From an uncultured cyanobacterium (GTDB lineage Bacteria; Cyanobacteriota; Cyanobacteriia; Cyanobacteriales; Nostocaceae): a stretch of 59,641 bases of DNA. Made by a program: the position numbers and the translations under genes. The notes below the pieces were generated by a model that ran no database searches, had not been told where the DNA came from, and saw nothing but the letters and a program-made list of their open reading frames with translations. The stretch is from positions 1 through 59,641 of the forward strand of contig CAIVAU010000147.1 in NCBI GenBank assembly GCA_903903925.1, in the 5' to 3' direction. Position 1 is the first letter of the stretch; every line of letters begins with the position of its first letter. This document shows positions 56,274 through 59,641 of this stretch, piece after piece.

Positions 56274-57227
56274 ATGAGCATTATCGTCTTTGGCAGCATC
56301 AATATGGACTTGGTCGCAACGATACCCCGGTTACCAGTAGCAGGAGAAACATTGCTGGGACGTGATTTTTTTCAGGTGCCAGGGGGCAAAGGAGCCAATC
56401 AAGTGGTAGCATTAGCGAAACTAGGAATTCCTACCCAGATGGTGGGGCGTGTTGGCGCTGACAGTTTCGGTACAGAACTTGTCAATAATCTAAAAGCTTC
56501 TGGTGTACAGACTGATCATGTGTTCGTGGATGAGACAGTTAATTCTGGTGTCGCTATTATTACCGTAGAGGATGCTGGTAATAATCAAATTATCGTCATT
56601 CCTGGTGCAAATGGGCATGTAAATCAAGAAGACGTAGAACGATTATTACCCTTATTACCTAGAGCGACAACACTGCTTTTACAATTTGAAATCCCTATAT
56701 CTACTGTGGTTGCAAGTGCCAAAGCAGCGCAACAAGCTGGAGTCACCGTTATCCTCGATCCAGCACCTGCACAAATTATACCAACCGAACTTTACCCGTT
56801 GGTGGACATTATAACCCCAAATGAAGTAGAAGCAGGACAACTGGTTGGTTTTCCTGTGTTTGGGGAGGAGTCAGCAAAAAAAGCAGCTACAGTGTTACTG
56901 CAAAGGGGTGTGAAATGTGCGATCGTCAAGCTGGGTGATAAAGGTGCTTTCTGTGCAACTCCTGAGGAAAGCTTTTTTGTACCGGCGTTCCCAGTTCAGA
57001 CAGTTGACACAGTTGCTGCTGGGGATGCGTTTAATGGCGGTTTAGCAGCCGCACTTTTTGAGGGGCTTTCCTTGCGTCAGGCGATTGTTTGGGGTGCAGC
57101 TGCGGGTGCATTAGCCACGACGAAACTAGGGGCGCAACCTTCGCTTCCAGATAGAGTGACGTTTGATGCGTTTCTTAAAGAAAAGGGAGTGGGTCGGGGC
57201 GGGGTAGCCGGTTATAATAACACTTAA
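56274..57227 (+). CDS. rbsK: Ribokinase
   Basis: The 317-aa PfkB-family product shows both signatures: GGKGANQVVALAKLG near the start and DTVAAGDAFNGGLAAALFEG with catalytic Asp near the end. NxNMD-type GSINMDLVATIPRLP is typical of ribokinase. It phosphorylates ribose, which the nucleoside hydrolase at 57795-58718 would release. The last ~12 residues (GRGGVAGYNNT) are atypical. No transporter is nearby. Confidence 0.92.
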   Translation: MSIIVFGSINMDLVATIPRLPVAGETLLGRDFFQVPGGKGANQVVALAKLGIPTQMVGRVGADSFGTELVNNLKASGVQTDHVFVDETVNSGVAIITVEDAGNNQIIVIPGANGHVNQEDVERLLPLLPRATTLLLQFEIPISTVVASAKAAQQAGVTVILDPAPAQIIPTELYPLVDIITPNEVEAGQLVGFPVFGEESAKKAATVLLQRGVKCAIVKLGDKGAFCATPEESFFVPAFPVQTVDTVAAGDAFNGGLAAALFEGLSLRQAIVWGAAAGALATTKLGAQPSLPDRVTFDAFLKEKGVGRGGVAGYNNT

Positions 57228-57344
57228 GTTAATAGATGTCACAGTAGTAATTAGTTGACTTCAAGCCTCTTAATAGAAGTTAACATAGTTATGTTTTATT
57301 GTGCCTACCTACTTACTGCTTGAAGTGCGGAGTGAACAAGTAAA

Positions 57345-57776
57345 TCATTCGCCAATATCCTCATTCCACAATTGAGGGTTGGTTTCGATAAACTCGCGCA
57401 TCATGTGTTCGCATTCGTCGAGGTTTAAATCAATGACTTCTACGCCGTGAGATACCATGAATTCTTTAGCACCGGGAAAGGTTCTTGATTCTCCAGCAAT
57501 GACTTTTTTAATCCCAAATTGTACAACTGCACCAGCGCACAAATAGCACGGCATTAAGGTTGAATAGAGTGTTGTACCCTTGAAGCTGCCGATTCTACCG
57601 GCGTTGCGAAGACAATCAATTTCGGCATGGGTGACGGGATCTCCTTCTTGCACACGCTTATTATGTCCTCTACCGATAATCTTGTTATCCTTGACAAGAA
57701 CCGAACCAATGGGAATTCCACCTTCTTGCTTCCCTTGTTTTGCTTCTGCGATCGCCGCTTCGATAAATTCGTCCAT
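57345..57776 (-). CDS. Cytosine deaminase, FCY1-like
   Basis: The 143-aa zinc deaminase has His50-Ala-Glu52 and Cys77-x2-Cys80 (PVTHAEIDCL, MPCYLCAGAV). It is closely similar to yeast cytosine deaminase (EGGIPIGSVLV, TTLYSTLMPC, ending NPQLWNEDIGE). The family converts cytosine to uracil. It has a good AGGAG site upstream and is divergent from the nucleoside hydrolase with only 18 bp between start codons. Confidence 0.9.
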   Translation of the reverse strand: MDEFIEAAIAEAKQGKQEGGIPIGSVLVKDNKIIGRGHNKRVQEGDPVTHAEIDCLRNAGRIGSFKGTTLYSTLMPCYLCAGAVVQFGIKKVIAGESRTFPGAKEFMVSHGVEVIDLNLDECEHMMREFIETNPQLWNEDIGE

Positions 57777-57794
57777 ATTTTAAATTCTCCTGTG

Positions 57795-58718
57795 ATGTCA
57801 AAACAACTCGTATTAATGGACCATGATGGGGGTGTAGATGATTATCTAGCAACTATGCTGCTGATGACAATGGATCATATCCAACCTCTTGGCGTCATAG
57901 TCACTCCAGCTGATTGTTATGTCCAACCAGCGATCAGCGCCACACGTAAAATCCTAGATTTGATGGGGAGTTTTCATATCCCTGTAGCAGAAAGCACCGT
58001 GCGCGGTATCAACCCATTCCCACGGCTTTACCGTCGCGATTCGTTTATCGTAGACCATCTCCCTATTCTCAATCAAAGTGAAACTATTCGCACGCCTCTG
58101 GTTACAGAACCTGGTCAAGATTTCATGGTTCGGGTATTGCTTGAAGCAACAGAACCAGTCACGTTGATGGTAACTGGTCCATTAACTACAGTAGCAGTAG
58201 CATTGGATCAAGCACCAGAGATTGAAGCTAAAATTCAAAAGATTGTCTGGATGGGAGGTGCGCTGAATGTTTCTGGCAATGTAGAAAAAAGTCTAGAAGC
58301 AGGACAAGATGGTTCTGCGGAATGGAATGTTTATTGGGACCCTATTTCTGCAGCGCGGGTATGGCAAACGCAGATTGAAATTATCATGTGTCCTTTAGAT
58401 CTGACGAATAATGTGCCTGTGACATCCGAAATCGTTTATCAAATGGGGCGACAGCGCCACTATCCCATTTCTGATTTAGCGGGACAATGTTATGCACTGG
58501 TTATCCCCCAAGATTATTATTTTTGGGACGTACTAGCAACAGCTTATCTTGGTCACCCAGAGTTTTATCAACTGCGCGAGTGGGAAACAGAAATTATCAC
58601 TACTGGTTTGAGTCAAGGACGTACCAAGATAGTGTCTGGAGGTCGGAAGATTTATGCGATGGACATGGTAGACAAGGCGCGTTTCTACACTTACATTTTG
58701 CAGCAATGGGCGAGGTAG
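57795..58718 (+). CDS. Inosine-uridine-preferring nucleoside hydrolase
   Basis: The product is 307 aa from MSKQLVLMDHDGGVDDYLAT. The calcium-binding motif DHDGGVDD (Asp9, Asp11, Asp15, Asp16) and TLMVTGPLTTVAVALDQAPE identify the family. It cleaves ribonucleosides to base and ribose. No Shine-Dalgarno sequence precedes the ATG; the only good site in the 18-bp gap serves the deaminase on the other strand. A longer in-frame start at 57627 would overlap the deaminase gene and is rejected. Confidence 0.9.
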   Translation: MSKQLVLMDHDGGVDDYLATMLLMTMDHIQPLGVIVTPADCYVQPAISATRKILDLMGSFHIPVAESTVRGINPFPRLYRRDSFIVDHLPILNQSETIRTPLVTEPGQDFMVRVLLEATEPVTLMVTGPLTTVAVALDQAPEIEAKIQKIVWMGGALNVSGNVEKSLEAGQDGSAEWNVYWDPISAARVWQTQIEIIMCPLDLTNNVPVTSEIVYQMGRQRHYPISDLAGQCYALVIPQDYYFWDVLATAYLGHPEFYQLREWETEIITTGLSQGRTKIVSGGRKIYAMDMVDKARFYTYILQQWAR

Positions 58719-58723
58719 ATTTT

Positions 58724-58759
58724 ATTAGTCATTAGTCATTAGTCATTAGTCATTAGTCA
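58724..58759. repeat. Heptanucleotide array (TTAGTCA)n
   Basis: Five TTAGTCA units lie between the convergent nucleoside hydrolase and Nudix genes and touch the stop codon of the latter. This is the STRR motif most often seen in this window's style. Confidence 0.9.
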
Positions 58760-59335
58760 TTAAGTGTTCTCCCCACTCCTAACTCCTAACTCTAAAAAAT
58801 TCAGTCCTAAATAGATGGCTGCAATGCTTCCTGTTACGCAAATTTCTCCTTGGATTATTTTGTCTTTGATTAATTTTTGTGGAATCAGCACAACTTCTAT
58901 TTCTTCTGTAATGTCTAACTTTTGCTCTCCGAATTTGATCACATTCTCTGCCACAAACAAATGTATTTTGTTAGTATCTTTGCTAGGGTTATCGTACAGA
59001 GTTGCTATTTTTGTCACTTGTTGGGCAATATAACCAGTTTCTTCCTGTAGTTCTCTTTTGACTGCAGCTTCAGCACTTTCTTCTGCTGGGTCGAAACGCC
59101 CTGCGGGGAGTTCTAGAAACAAGTCACCGCCGGCATGTCTGTATTGACGGACACAAACAATATCTCCATCGCTCGTCATAGGTAGAATTAGAGCAATGTC
59201 TGGTTTAATATTGACAAAATAATCATCTATAATCCTATCGTTAGGTAGTTTTATGACATCTTGCCTCACCTTGCACCATTGATGATCTAAGACCATTTTG
59301 GAGCGCAAAATCTGCCATTTTTGTAAGTTGGTCAT
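58760..59335 (-). CDS. Nudix hydrolase (ADP-ribose pyrophosphatase-like)
   Basis: The 191-aa product has a Nudix box in PAGRFDPAEESAEAAVKREL, then QEETGYI. The first spacer has six residues instead of five before the Glu (GX6EX7REUXEEXG). ALILPMTSDGDIVCVRQYRH and LFLELPAGRF resemble ADP-ribose pyrophosphatases. It would recycle ADP-ribose or a similar compound, fitting the ribose/nucleoside cluster. The last residues (GVRSGENT) run close to repeats. Confidence 0.88.
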   Translation of the reverse strand: MTNLQKWQILRSKMVLDHQWCKVRQDVIKLPNDRIIDDYFVNIKPDIALILPMTSDGDIVCVRQYRHAGGDLFLELPAGRFDPAEESAEAAVKRELQEETGYIAQQVTKIATLYDNPSKDTNKIHLFVAENVIKFGEQKLDITEEIEVVLIPQKLIKDKIIQGEICVTGSIAAIYLGLNFLELGVRSGENT

Positions 59336-59341
59336 AAATAA

Positions 59342-59641
<300 letters not shown>

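Noticed and set aside
57627..57794. N-terminal extension of the nucleoside hydrolase
   Set aside because: It is antisense to the deaminase gene, while the family motif DHDGGVDD starts right after MSKQLVLM.

Overview
The window comes from a filamentous, probably heterocyst-forming cyanobacterium. The strongest marker is an almost unmodified HetR (33131-34030). Supporting signs are XisH/XisI, Ycf51, abundant GCGATCGC (HIP1) octamers, cyanobacterial families such as DUF1822 and DUF928, and many arrays of 7- and 9-nt tandem repeats of the STRR kind known from Nostocales. No rRNA, tRNA or CRISPR array was seen. Housekeeping genes (gatB, argJ, moaA, moaE, rpsD, trxA, rbsK, ycf51) are scattered among accessory blocks.

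Layout. 1-3145: duplicated ankyrin-repeat genes, a 46-aa membrane protein and palindromic repeats. 3146-8022: a PlsY-like/PEP-utilising fusion enzyme, a secreted protein and xisHI, with xisHI and the secreted protein lying between two ~100-bp direct repeats (A, B). 8023-11597: a two-gene signalling operon with an ethylene-receptor-type histidine kinase. 12116-18015: a TacAT-type toxin-antitoxin (TA) pair, an ECF sigma/anti-sigma pair, and an envelope redox set (CcdA-like, TlpA-like, b-type cytochrome, molybdopterin oxidoreductase). 18345-22058: gatB and argJ with two promoter-hairpin units between them. 22343-27500: TA pairs, broken gene fragments (DUF262, HEAT-like, coxC) and unknown genes. 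27572-35829: moaE, moaA, rpsD, a Cys-repeat secreted protein, hetR, and divergent trxA/arsR. 35843-52920: a large signalling island with a sigma-70-like factor, DUF1822, caspase-NTPase-WD40, Ycf51, REC-histidine kinase, CHASE2 hybrid kinase, DUF928 and CHAT-TPR. 53348-56021: more TA genes and a broken second caspase. 56274-59335: ribokinase, cytosine deaminase, nucleoside hydrolase and Nudix hydrolase.

Most notable signals. (1) Four copies of a short element sharing GATGCACCCT followed by a terminator-like hairpin. Two lie in tandem upstream of argJ, with a promoter and a palindrome at fixed spacing. The other two differ by an exact inversion of the 9-nt hairpin loop. (2) The caspase/CHAT/CHASE2/sigma island, which has two different cysteine-protease-fold effectors. 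(3) Intergenic tandem repeats and palindromes that have entered reading frames without breaking them, including between Walker A and Walker B of the caspase-NTPase and inside histidine-kinase ATPase domains. (4) A PlsY-like domain fused to a phosphotransferase of PEP-synthase/rifampin-phosphotransferase type.

All calls come from reading the sequence and recalling protein families. No database search or folding program was run.
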